Of a stretch of DNA of 34,447 bases, positions 16,990 to 25,709 are shown in pieces. The DNA is from an uncultured Caulobacterales bacterium. Lineage in GTDB: Bacteria; Pseudomonadota; Alphaproteobacteria; Caulobacterales; Maricaulaceae. Made by a program: the position numbers and the translations under genes. Where the stretch lies: positions 1 through 34,447 of the forward strand of contig CALHXF010000067.1 in the NCBI GenBank assembly GCA_938040095.1, given 5' to 3'. The stretch's first letter is position 1, and each line of letters starts with the position of its first letter. Below the pieces are notes generated by a model. It saw only the letters and a list, made by a program, of their open reading frames with translations. It was not told the DNA's origin and searched no databases.

Positions 16990-17002
16990 GCGAGTTTAGC
17001 GT

Positions 17003-19339
17003 TTATTTTGAAGTTGCGATGTGGACGCCGTTCCAGTCAGGCGCGGGCGGCGATACCTTATACTCATCTATGCGCGCGGCCATCACATCATAATAGCCAT
17101 CAAAACCAAGGGGCCGCGCCAGTAATTTTAGTTTCGGGATTTCGATGACCGCCGCCTCCCATTGTTGGTCTCTGAACGCAGCCAGAAAGTCATTGTGTAG
17201 GGCCTTCAATTTGTCGAAATCTGATGTCGCCGACTGGGTCTCATCACCTACAAGGATCCAAATACGCTCTGGTGTTTCACGTCCGATGACCTTTATCAGA
17301 TCGGCTTCTATAATCGCGAAATCAGAGACAGCCTGAGCCGTTGTATCTCCGATCAATGACGAGACACGATATTGTTTTGTTAGCCCTTCAATACGTGACG
17401 CGAGGTTGGCGGCATCCCCAATCATGGAGTATGAAAAGCGTTGCTCCGACCCCAAATTTCCGACGCAACACACACCTGAATTGAGGCCAATTCCCATGGC
17501 AACATTATCAGGCCAGTTTACGTCATCCTGCGCTGTATAAGACTCATTCAGCTCGGCCAAAAGCGCATTCATTTTAAGGACTGCCCGCGCCGCATTTTTT
17601 TCATGGGCATCATCATCTAACGGCGCATTCCAAAACGCGACGATGGCATCGCCGATATATTTATCGATTGTCGCCTTGGAATCTTGAAGTGTGTTCGTCA
17701 TTGGCGTCAGGAAAATATTTAAGAAAGTTGTGATTTCTTGAGGCTCCAAGGCCTCTGAAATTTTTGAGAAACTTCGAATGTCCAAAAATAAAATCGTAAT
17801 ATATTTCTCCTCACCTCCCAGTTTGAGGAGGTTCGGATCGTCTGACACCTGCTTCACCATTTCCGGGGAAAGATACATAGAAAAGGCCGATTTAATGCGC
17901 GAACGTTCTGACTCTGTCATGTAAAAGGACACAATCGTCATCAATCCATATGTCGTGAAAATGGTCAACAACGGATAGGTCGGATTAATCAACAGCAGGT
18001 ATTTCGAGAATGCCGACCAAGAGAACCCTGCAATTCCAATAGCCAGCCCTGCACTAAAAATCGCGCCCCATGCTGCGGTCATACGCGGGAGAGTAAAGAC
18101 CAGAAAAAGACCCGGAACCAATATGGTCAGAAGCTCCCAAATTTCGGCCCAATAGGGACGATTCAAAATTTGTTTCCCCACGAGCCCCTCGCCAAGAATT
18201 TGCTCCGTAATCTGAGCATGTGCAAGCACACCCGGTTCCCCGCCCCGCATTGGGGTCGTAACAATATCTTTCAGGCCCGGCGCGCTTGTTCCGATAAAAA
18301 CGATATTTCCAGCAACACGGTCAGACCAGTTTTCCATAGGGATGGACCGATCTAAAATCGTTGAGGCAGATATGAAACGAGCCTTCTGAAGATCAGAAGA
18401 TGGTTTGGTGAAATACACTTGGAATCCACCATTTTTTGAGATCGGCCAGTTGAAATCACCGGTGGCCATAGACGAAAGGTAACGATCTTTGGCCCACCCC
18501 CCGATTTCTCCAGAACCATCGGAGCTCTTGAGTTGAAAGGCACCTGCCCCCTGAACGGTTCGGATCATCTCCGCGGATAGGCTTGGGTACAATTTTCCAT
18601 TATACTTATAGACCATTGGGGCGGTGCGAATGATCCCATCACCCGTTGGGTTAAAGCTGACGAAGCCTTCACCTGCTGCTGATTTTCCCAAGACGGGTAG
18701 AGCCGCAAATGCCCCCTTAAAGTCGAGAATATTTTCGACTTCTTTTACATCGCCATTTTCCTCAATTTTTACATCCCACGAATATGTGAAACCCGTTGAC
18801 GTCGTAGGGGAGCTTCGTGTGCTCTCACCTACGAGAAAAAAGCCAGTGACGACATTGGATTTAGCAAAGGATTGTGAGAGAATTTCGTCATGAGGCAGGA
18901 GGCGTTTTAGGGCGCTCATATCTCCAGTCGCCATCGGATTGTTTTGCAATACCCCAATCATATTTTCGGGCGATGTCCGATCGGGTTCCGAAAAAACAAT
19001 ATCATATCCGATAACGGCCGCCCCTGCTTCAGTCAGGCGATCATTGAGGTCGGCAACGATCGTTCTCGGCCACGGCCATTGGCCTATTGTCTCAAGGCTC
19101 TTATTATCAATATCAATTATCCGTACAGGCACCTCAGGAAGATATTCCCGAGGTTGCCAAGTTTGGTAGCGATCGAAGAGCAGGTTCCCCAGCTGTTCAA
19201 CCATGCGGGGTTTGGATATATTGGCAAAGTAGAACGCCAGCAGGCACAACAAACCCAACGCGCTTGGGATGAAAACTTTCTGTCGCTTTGAGGGCATTTT
19301 AACCCAATTTTTAAAGCGGTTCATCATCTCAAAAATCAC
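17003..19339 (-). CDS. CHASE2-domain class III adenylate/guanylate cyclase
   Basis: 778 aa from a GTG; two ATGs 4 and 5 codons downstream are alternative starts. An N-terminal helix precedes a periplasmic CHASE2 sensor domain (about 45-390, with VPVRIIDIDNKSLETIGQWP). Two or three membrane helices follow (about 395-470), then a cytoplasmic class III cyclase domain. Metal-binding aspartates sit in LFLDIRSFS (about D520) and KYIGDAIVAFW (about D564). The Lys before the second Asp suggests adenine recognition, and the transition-state Asn and Arg are in GDAANLASRIEG (about N645 and R649). All catalytic positions seem intact. It makes cAMP or possibly cGMP in response to an extracytoplasmic signal. 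It lies 35 bp downstream of gdhA on the same strand and converges on the bestrophin gene. Confidence 0.85.
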   Translation of the reverse strand: MIFEMMNRFKNWVKMPSKRQKVFIPSALGLLCLLAFYFANISKPRMVEQLGNLLFDRYQTWQPREYLPEVPVRIIDIDNKSLETIGQWPWPRTIVADLNDRLTEAGAAVIGYDIVFSEPDRTSPENMIGVLQNNPMATGDMSALKRLLPHDEILSQSFAKSNVVTGFFLVGESTRSSPTTSTGFTYSWDVKIEENGDVKEVENILDFKGAFAALPVLGKSAAGEGFVSFNPTGDGIIRTAPMVYKYNGKLYPSLSAEMIRTVQGAGAFQLKSSDGSGEIGGWAKDRYLSSMATGDFNWPISKNGGFQVYFTKPSSDLQKARFISASTILDRSIPMENWSDRVAGNIVFIGTSAPGLKDIVTTPMRGGEPGVLAHAQITEQILGEGLVGKQILNRPYWAEIWELLTILVPGLFLVFTLPRMTAAWGAIFSAGLAIGIAGFSWSAFSKYLLLINPTYPLLTIFTTYGLMTIVSFYMTESERSRIKSAFSMYLSPEMVKQVSDDPNLLKLGGEEKYITILFLDIRSFSKISEALEPQEITTFLNIFLTPMTNTLQDSKATIDKYIGDAIVAFWNAPLDDDAHEKNAARAVLKMNALLAELNESYTAQDDVNWPDNVAMGIGLNSGVCCVGNLGSEQRFSYSMIGDAANLASRIEGLTKQYRVSSLIGDTTAQAVSDFAIIEADLIKVIGRETPERIWILVGDETQSATSDFDKLKALHNDFLAAFRDQQWEAAVIEIPKLKLLARPLGFDGYYDVMAARIDEYKVSPPAPDWNGVHIATSK

Positions 19340-19374
19340 TCAGTACAGCTAGAAAATGCGACGGCGCGCGCGGT

Positions 19375-20727
19375 TTAAACCGCACCATAGGCGAGCATCG
19401 CATTCGCGACTTTATCAAATCCGGCAATGTTAGCCCCCTTGAAATAGTCTACTGTCCCGTCTTCTCTGATACCCTTGTCGACGCATTTTTCATGAATGCT
19501 TAAAATGATCTCTTTGAGATGGGCATCCACCTCTTCACGCGACCAACTCATGCGTAGGCTATTTTGGCTCATTTCCAGACCAGATACAGCCACTCCACCT
19601 GCGTTAGCGGCTTTTGAGGGGGCATGCATGATCCCTGCTTCGCGAATAATATCAATGGCGTCTGGGTCAGTTGGCATATTTGCGCCCTCGGAAATCGCTA
19701 TACATCCTGTCTTTACGAGCGCTATCGCATCGGCAGCTTCGATTTCATTCTGGGTCGCACAGGGGAAGGCAAGTTGACCTGGTAAAGCCCACGGACGATT
19801 ACCTTCATAAAATTTCGTACCTATACCTTCAACGCATTCGGACATTCTCCCGCCACGCTCATTTTTTAACGTCATGATCCAATCCAGGTCTGCACGCGTT
19901 AAGCCCTCTGGTTTGTAAATCGTGCCAGAGCTATCCGACATAGAGCAAACTTTAGCGCCAAGTTCGATCAGTTTTTCAGCGCAAAATTGTGCGACATTCC
20001 CTGATCCAGAAACGAGGCAAGTCTTGTCTTTTAAGCTATCATTCTGCCGTTCGAGCATGGCTTGCATCATATATACAACACCGTAACCCGTTGCCTCTGG
20101 CCTAATCCTTGAACCACCAAATTCGATACCCTTGCCCGTGAGAACACCTTCAAAGGTATCTTTGAGACGTTTAAACTGACCGAACATATATCCGACTTCG
20201 CGCCCTCCCACGCCGATATCTCCAGCGGGTACATCTGTGAATTGACCGATGTATTTAGATAGCTCGGTCATGAAGGCTTGGCAGAAACGCATAATTTCGC
20301 GGTCGGATTTACCCTTTGGATTAAAGTCCGCCCCGCCTTTACCGCCGCCCAATGGCAGGCCCGTCAAACTATTTTTGAAGACTTGTTCAAACGCCAAAAA
20401 CTTCAAAACAGATTGAGTCACCGTCGGATGAAAACGAATGCCACCTTTATATGGTCCAATCGCATTATTCTGCTGAACGCGATATCCTCGGTTCACACGA
20501 ATATTGCCGGCATCGTCTTCCCACGTTACGCGAAAGGAGACGATACGGTCAGGTTCCGTCATACGCTCCAGAATGCGCATGCGCTGCATGCGTTCATTAT
20601 CTTTGATATACGGCACAATATCCATAGCGACTTCTTGTACCGCTTGATGAAATTCGAGTTCGCCTGGATTTCGGGAGACAACCCCGCGCATAAATTTAGC
20701 TAGGTCTTTGTCTTGAATTTCAGCCAT
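19375..20727 (-). CDS. gdhA: Glutamate dehydrogenase, NADP-type (GdhA)
   Basis: 450 aa, the usual length of the hexameric bacterial enzyme. It interconverts 2-oxoglutarate plus ammonia and glutamate in the cytoplasm. The N-terminal substrate domain has GPYKGGIRFHP and LPLGGGKGGADF with the catalytic lysine; FTDVPAGDIGVGGREVGYM follows. The nucleotide-binding fold starts at TCLVSGSGNVAQFCAEKL. NADP use is inferred from similarity to E. coli-type GdhA. The ATG has a GGGGGCG close upstream. The 86-bp AT-rich gap before it probably holds its promoter; the cyclase gene follows by 35 bp and may be co-transcribed. Confidence 0.95.
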   Translation of the reverse strand: MAEIQDKDLAKFMRGVVSRNPGELEFHQAVQEVAMDIVPYIKDNERMQRMRILERMTEPDRIVSFRVTWEDDAGNIRVNRGYRVQQNNAIGPYKGGIRFHPTVTQSVLKFLAFEQVFKNSLTGLPLGGGKGGADFNPKGKSDREIMRFCQAFMTELSKYIGQFTDVPAGDIGVGGREVGYMFGQFKRLKDTFEGVLTGKGIEFGGSRIRPEATGYGVVYMMQAMLERQNDSLKDKTCLVSGSGNVAQFCAEKLIELGAKVCSMSDSSGTIYKPEGLTRADLDWIMTLKNERGGRMSECVEGIGTKFYEGNRPWALPGQLAFPCATQNEIEAADAIALVKTGCIAISEGANMPTDPDAIDIIREAGIMHAPSKAANAGGVAVSGLEMSQNSLRMSWSREEVDAHLKEIILSIHEKCVDKGIREDGTVDYFKGANIAGFDKVANAMLAYGAV

Positions 20728-20813
20728 TTCGCCCCCAATAAATTATCTTTTTAACTTTGGTAAATTCACCTTAGTGACGAAATTGGCGGGATATCTATAG
20801 AAAAATTTATTTC

Positions 20814-21770
20814 TTAATTTGACCAGCCACTCTGCTTTAAAATTTCGGCAACAGTTGCAGCGTCATTTTGGAAGTGAATTTTCAACGCTGCGATTTCTTT
20901 ATCCGCGGCATCAGACTGACCCAGAACTTTGCGGGCCCGCAGCAGTCTTACCCACCCTGTTGGGTCATCAGGGTTTTCTGCCAGTTTGAGAGAGAGACCT
21001 TCAACCATGCCCTGGATCATCACATTGCGATCGTCTGGAGTCATTTGAGCAGCGGCCTCAACATCTTCTCTGGTCGGCCCAGGTGTTCGAACGGACCCAG
21101 CCCCACTCTGCACTGGGACGGTTTGTTGTGCGGCAAAGGCCCGCGCACTTTGTAACTCAGCCAATATCTCAGGATTATTATCTGTAAGCGAAAGCGTCCT
21201 TTCGTAAGCAACGAAAGCTTCGTCAAAACGATTCACCGTCATCAAGCTACGCGCATAAAGCCCCCATTGTTGAGGACTCTGTTCGCCCGCCAATAGCTTT
21301 CTCTCGAGACCTGAGATCAAGTCCTCCATAGACGTATCATTTTCATGCTGCGACTTTGGCGCGGCTTGGGACATCGCTTGTTCAGGTGACAAAACAGCGG
21401 GCTTGAGGGCGTCCGCACCCGTTAACTCAGGCGATCCAATGACACCATAAATACCCAGCGTACCTGCAGTTAAAACAAGAAAGGTTCCAGCCATCCATAC
21501 TGTTTTACGATTGGTCGTAATACCGGAGGCTTGTGTCGCCGCTTTAACTAATCGCTTTTCTAACACTCTCTTTTCAGCGGTCATCGCATCGACATCACAT
21601 TCGCCCGACGCCAGTGTTTTTTCAATCTGTTGTAACTCGTGACGATATGCCGAGATTTCGTCTTGGGCTTCGCCATCAAGATTTGGCAACGTCAAATTTC
21701 TAAAAAACAGAGGCGTCGCAATGTAAGCGAAAACAGCGATGCAAAGTCCAATGGTCAAAACCCAAATCAT
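20814..21770 (-). CDS. ccmI: Cytochrome c biogenesis protein CcmI
   Basis: 318 aa. The N-terminus has a membrane helix (about 2-22), a cytoplasmic loop with a coiled-coil look (EISAYRHELQQIEKTL) and a second helix (about 90-112). A periplasmic TPR-rich domain follows (QQWGLYARSLMTVNRFDEAF and further repeats). CcmI chaperones apocytochrome c and hands it to the CcmF/CcmH haem lyase. The ATG overlaps the ccmH stop by four bases (ATGA). It is the last gene of the ccmFGHI run. Confidence 0.9.
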   Translation of the reverse strand: MIWVLTIGLCIAVFAYIATPLFFRNLTLPNLDGEAQDEISAYRHELQQIEKTLASGECDVDAMTAEKRVLEKRLVKAATQASGITTNRKTVWMAGTFLVLTAGTLGIYGVIGSPELTGADALKPAVLSPEQAMSQAAPKSQHENDTSMEDLISGLERKLLAGEQSPQQWGLYARSLMTVNRFDEAFVAYERTLSLTDNNPEILAELQSARAFAAQQTVPVQSGAGSVRTPGPTREDVEAAAQMTPDDRNVMIQGMVEGLSLKLAENPDDPTGWVRLLRARKVLGQSDAADKEIAALKIHFQNDAATVAEILKQSGWSN

Positions 21771-22216
21771 GTGTTGTCATCCATTACACGTTTCAGAACA
21801 GCTTGTTCAGCCTCCGTAAGTTGGCGCGGCGTTTCTATATTGGGTTTCTGCCTGCGCGCTGCGAAGATCAACCATATGCCCATACCAAAAATCGTAAGCG
21901 CCGGGAGAAACCAAAGTAAATATGTGTTCTTTTGCAATGGTGGTTTTAGCAGGACGTAGTCACCATAGCGAAGACGCATAAATTCTATAATTTCTGCATC
22001 TGTTGCGCCAACGGAAATACGCTCTCGCACTAAAACTCGCATATCTTTCGCGAGGGCAGCATCGGATTCTTCGATTGATTGATTTTGACAGACAACGCAA
22101 CGCAGGGATCGCCCCACTTCGCGCGCCCGCGACTCAACCTCCTCAGCACTCGGGACGGTTTGTGCAAAGGCGATACTCGATAGGAGCAACAGACAAAGAC
22201 AGATAACGGACCTCAT
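21767..22216 (-). CDS. ccmH: Cytochrome c maturation protein CcmH
   Basis: 149 aa. A signal peptide (MRSVICLCLLLLSSIAFA) precedes the RCVVCQNQ redox motif that reduces the apocytochrome haem-binding cysteines, and one C-terminal membrane helix (LLWFLPALTIFGMGIWLIF) anchors it. The short length matches the CcmH/CycL form with CcmI as a separate protein. It overlaps both ccmG and ccmI by ATGA junctions. It acts in the periplasm with CcmF. Confidence 0.95.
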   Translation of the reverse strand: MRSVICLCLLLLSSIAFAQTVPSAEEVESRAREVGRSLRCVVCQNQSIEESDAALAKDMRVLVRERISVGATDAEIIEFMRLRYGDYVLLKPPLQKNTYLLWFLPALTIFGMGIWLIFAARRQKPNIETPRQLTEAEQAVLKRVMDDNT

Positions 22217-22752
22217 TCTTCTGCCTTCAGATCATTTATGATTGGGCTGAGAATATTTGACCAAACGTCATCCGTGATTATGCCAACATGCTTATACCGA
22301 ATACGCCCCTCTTTATCGACGAGGAAGCTCTCTGGAGCGCCTGTGACGCCTAAATCAATCGCAAGACGGCTATCTTCATCAAAAATCACAAGGTCATAGG
22401 GGTCGCCATTTTTCCGTAACCAACGTTGCCCCTTCTCACGCGTATCTCTCCAATCGATGCCAACCAGTTTAACATCGCCCATTCGAGAAAGTGCCATCAG
22501 CTTCGGATGCTCGACTTCGCACGCGATACACCACGACCCGAACACATTTATCAATGCCACGTCATCTAATAATAGGTCCTGCGTGTAGACGACATTGGGT
22601 CGATACAGATCAGTAAGCTCGAATTCTGGCATTGCCCGATCAATCATTTCTGACGGCAAGACACTTGGATCTCGAGTGAGGCCGAAAGCGAATAAGATAG
22701 CCAAGAAAAGCAATGCCATCAGAGGCCAAGTTGCGCGGAAAATGCGAGCCAT
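22213..22752 (-). CDS. ccmG: Thiol-disulfide reductant CcmG/DsbE
   Basis: 179 aa with one N-terminal membrane anchor (about 8-25) and a periplasmic thioredoxin fold. The active site is GSWCIACEVEHP, with the acidic residue after the CXXC common in CcmG, and GAPESFLVDKEGRIRYKHVG matches the family's cis-Pro region. CcmG keeps CcmH or the apocytochrome thiols reduced before haem attachment. It starts 2 bp after the ccmF stop and overlaps ccmH by four bases. Confidence 0.95.
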   Translation of the reverse strand: MARIFRATWPLMALLFLAILFAFGLTRDPSVLPSEMIDRAMPEFELTDLYRPNVVYTQDLLLDDVALINVFGSWCIACEVEHPKLMALSRMGDVKLVGIDWRDTREKGQRWLRKNGDPYDLVIFDEDSRLAIDLGVTGAPESFLVDKEGRIRYKHVGIITDDVWSNILSPIINDLKAEE

Positions 22753-22754
22753 CT

Positions 22755-24725
22755 CTAGGATATAACCAAGGTGTCTGAGCGTGTTTTCTCACCACTCCGA
22801 TGTCTAAATCGTCGATCACATAGGGAAACGAAACCTGCCAAAGCCATCAGGAGCGCTCCGATCCAAATCCAAATTACAAAGGGGTGGTGGTTCACACGTA
22901 CAATCCATCCCGTATCTGGGTTCCCCTCACCAATGGCTGCAAATAGCGTATGAGTTGGGCTTAAATGAAGCCCCGCTTCAGTCGTGACCATCTCTCGCAC
23001 TGGGTAATACCGACGTTCAGTATAAACGTCCGAGATGTTGGCACCCCCTTTGGTGATAGAGATGTTGGCACCCAAGAACTGATAGTTCTCTCGTTCCCCT
23101 GGGGTCATATCATTGAGCGTGAATTCGTAGTGCCCCAATGCAATGGACTCACCGACCTTCAGCTCACGTAAATCACTACTCTCCCATACCGAAATAGAGG
23201 TCACGCCAGCCGCAAAAATAGCCATACCTATATGCGCACCAATAAACCCAAATGTAGCGGCAGGTTGAGCCCGCAAGAGCCCCCAACTTTCCCGTTTCGG
23301 AACCTCGCCCCAACGAATTTTCTTTCCAACAGTCGCAAGGGTTCCAAACGCCAGAAATGCAGCAATACCCAGAGATAATCCGCCCAAACCGGATTTTCCA
23401 AATAGGCCAAAAATAACGGCAATCAAGACAAGGGCAATCACACCTTTTCGAAGGGTTGATTTGTATTTTGTAAGACTGTCGGACCGCCATTTCAGCAGGG
23501 GTCCAACAGCCATGAAAATAAGAAGAAGGCTCATCAAAGGCGCGAAGGTCATATTGAAATAAGGCGCGCCTACAGAAATTTTAGCGCCGGTGAAGGTTTC
23601 GACCATGAGAGGGTAAAATGTGCCCAAGAACACAGTAATTGTCGCAGCAATGAGCAATAAATTATTTATTACAAGTGCCCCGTCCTTTGAAACAAGATTC
23701 AACGATGAACGCGCCCGCAAGGTGTTGGCCCGCAACGCATAGAGACCCAGTGCGCCACCGATAGTTGCCAACAACATTGCAAAAATAAATACACCGCGTT
23801 CCGGATCAACTGCAAATGAATGCACACTTACGAGAATTCCCGAACGCACGACAAATGTGCCTATCAGACTAAGTGAGAATGCCAGTATTGACAGTAAGAT
23901 GGTCCAACTGGCCATTGAATGGCGCGTCCCCAGAACCATTATGGAATGGAGTAAAGCCGTCGCGGCCAACCACGGCATAAAGGATACATTTTCAACAGGA
24001 TCCCACATCCACCAGCCGCCCCAGCCGAGTTCGTAATACGCCCAAAAGCTGCCTAAGGTGATGCCTATCGTGAGGAAACTCCATGCAAGTAAAACCCAAG
24101 GCCGAAGCCACTTCGCCCACACAGCGTCCACGCGGCCTTCGATCAACGCTGCTACCGCGAAGGCGAATGGCATAGAAAGGCCAACATATCCCAAATATAG
24201 AAATGGCGGATGGATCGCGAGTCCGATGTCTTGGAGCAGCGGATTTAATCCCTGCCCGTCGGTCGGAACAGGAATAAGTCGTTCGAACGGGTTTGAAGTA
24301 AAGAGTATAAATGCGAGAAACCCGAGCCCCATTAGGCCTTGGATGGATATCGCCCTCGCCTTCAGTGATAAAGGTAGGCTCCGCCCGAAGACGGGAACTA
24401 AAGCCCCATAAACAGATAGGATCAGCACCCAAAGGAGAATGGATCCTTCATGGTTTGCCCAGACACCAGTTATTTTAAATATGAAAGGTGTTTGAGAGTG
24501 CGAATGCAGCGCTGCAAGCTTAACACTAAAGTCAGAGTGGACAAAAATAGAGATGAGTGCAGTAAAGGCAAAGGCAATCAAACAAAGCTGTGCCAAGGCG
24601 GCATAGTCACCAAACAACATCAAACGCACGTCATTGCGACGCGCCCCGATCATGGGGATAGCGAATTGTAAGAGTGTGACAACAAATGCTAAAATTAGGG
24701 CGACATGCCCAAGCTCTGCAATCAT
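22755..24725 (-). CDS. ccmF: Cytochrome c haem lyase subunit CcmF
   Basis: 656 aa with about 14-15 membrane helices. The WWD domain WGGWWMWDPVENVSFMPWL binds holo-CcmE haem, and conserved periplasmic histidines (for example in HSHSQTPFIFKITGVWANHEG) are present. CcmF passes haem to apocytochromes bound by CcmH/CcmI. It heads the ccmF-G-H-I run. ccmE and ccmABCD are not in the window and must be elsewhere. All multihaem cytochromes in this window would need this machinery. Confidence 0.95.
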   Translation of the reverse strand: MIAELGHVALILAFVVTLLQFAIPMIGARRNDVRLMLFGDYAALAQLCLIAFAFTALISIFVHSDFSVKLAALHSHSQTPFIFKITGVWANHEGSILLWVLILSVYGALVPVFGRSLPLSLKARAISIQGLMGLGFLAFILFTSNPFERLIPVPTDGQGLNPLLQDIGLAIHPPFLYLGYVGLSMPFAFAVAALIEGRVDAVWAKWLRPWVLLAWSFLTIGITLGSFWAYYELGWGGWWMWDPVENVSFMPWLAATALLHSIMVLGTRHSMASWTILLSILAFSLSLIGTFVVRSGILVSVHSFAVDPERGVFIFAMLLATIGGALGLYALRANTLRARSSLNLVSKDGALVINNLLLIAATITVFLGTFYPLMVETFTGAKISVGAPYFNMTFAPLMSLLLIFMAVGPLLKWRSDSLTKYKSTLRKGVIALVLIAVIFGLFGKSGLGGLSLGIAAFLAFGTLATVGKKIRWGEVPKRESWGLLRAQPAATFGFIGAHIGMAIFAAGVTSISVWESSDLRELKVGESIALGHYEFTLNDMTPGERENYQFLGANISITKGGANISDVYTERRYYPVREMVTTEAGLHLSPTHTLFAAIGEGNPDTGWIVRVNHHPFVIWIWIGALLMALAGFVSLCDRRFRHRSGEKTRSDTLVIS

Positions 24726-24759
24726 AAATTCACCCTACCGATAAATCGGAAAAAACCGT

Positions 24760-25698
24760 TCATTGGCAACGTGGGAAATTAGGGTTGAGAGGCGTGCAAA
24801 CATCTTGAAAATCAGAAGCCCCTTCTAGATCTGTCGGCCACTGCATATCAGTCAGAGGGTTCAAAAATCCCGTGTCAGAATTTGGTGTGGTACCCGCTCG
24901 AGGTAGCGGCGCAAGAAGACCTGCGTCCAACGTAAACGGCTTGTAGGTTTGGCCAGATGTTGGTTCAGTTCTCAGCTTCGCATGAAATAGGTTTGAATCC
25001 GACTGTGACAACATAAACGGTTTGCTCGGGGGTGAATTCTTATCCGCAACGAAAACCGCCATACCGCTTGTTCTGACAATGACTGTCTCACCTGCAGACG
25101 TGATTGATATCTCACCGCGTCTGTTTTTGGATGTATTCTTTTTCCCAGGGCCTCGCAGCACAAATATGCTTGCGTTCTGCTGATCCACTTTCGTGTTTGA
25201 CGTAATGACACCCGCATTCTGAGCCATGAGGGCGGCTTCCAGCCCAATGACACCTTCCACCATTGTGCCGCGGATACCCATAGATGCGATCGGCGTTTCA
25301 ATTGAAACGCTGTCAGGACCCGACTTGGAAATATTTCCAGACATGAACCTGAACATCCCTTTTTTCACGCTTGCAGACATAGAGTTGGAGTTCTTGGACG
25401 GATCATAGACAAATTTGTCGATCGTCAAATTACAGTCTGGACCCACCGTGAACATTGTTTGGTCCTTCAACAGCACTTGGAGGCTGCCCACACTGTTCGA
25501 CGTCACGACATCGCCCAATAGAACAGGCTTTTTGACAACGGCCTGTTTCGCGGCTTGTTCGCCACTTTGGATCGTTACATCGCCCTTTACGGCCGCATTG
25601 ACGCCGATGGACGTATTATCCGCAAAGGCAGCGGTACTAGCTAATAACGCTAGGGAAAAAGCGCTCAGGAAAGATACGGTTTTGTTCATCTTGATCAT
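24760..25698 (-). CDS. Exported FecR-domain protein
   Basis: About 312 aa. Three in-frame ATGs lie close together (25704, 25698, 25689). An AGGAGA sits about 7 bases before the second, so I use it; the third gives the cleanest signal peptide (MNKTVSFLSAFSLALLASTAAFA). The mature N-terminal half is a FecR domain: GDVTIQSGE, VVTSNSVGSLQVLLKDQTMFTVG and ETPIASMGIRGT. The C-terminal part is Pro/Thr-rich and unrecognised. It has no membrane anchor or sigma-regulator N-terminus, so it is a periplasmic or surface FecR-like protein and not an anti-sigma factor. It lies just downstream of the TPR/barrel gene and probably forms a pair with it. Confidence 0.85.
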   Translation of the reverse strand: MIKMNKTVSFLSAFSLALLASTAAFADNTSIGVNAAVKGDVTIQSGEQAAKQAVVKKPVLLGDVVTSNSVGSLQVLLKDQTMFTVGPDCNLTIDKFVYDPSKNSNSMSASVKKGMFRFMSGNISKSGPDSVSIETPIASMGIRGTMVEGVIGLEAALMAQNAGVITSNTKVDQQNASIFVLRGPGKKNTSKNRRGEISITSAGETVIVRTSGMAVFVADKNSPPSKPFMLSQSDSNLFHAKLRTEPTSGQTYKPFTLDAGLLAPLPRAGTTPNSDTGFLNPLTDMQWPTDLEGASDFQDVCTPLNPNFPRCQ

Positions 25699-25709
25699 CT
25701 CCATATCTC

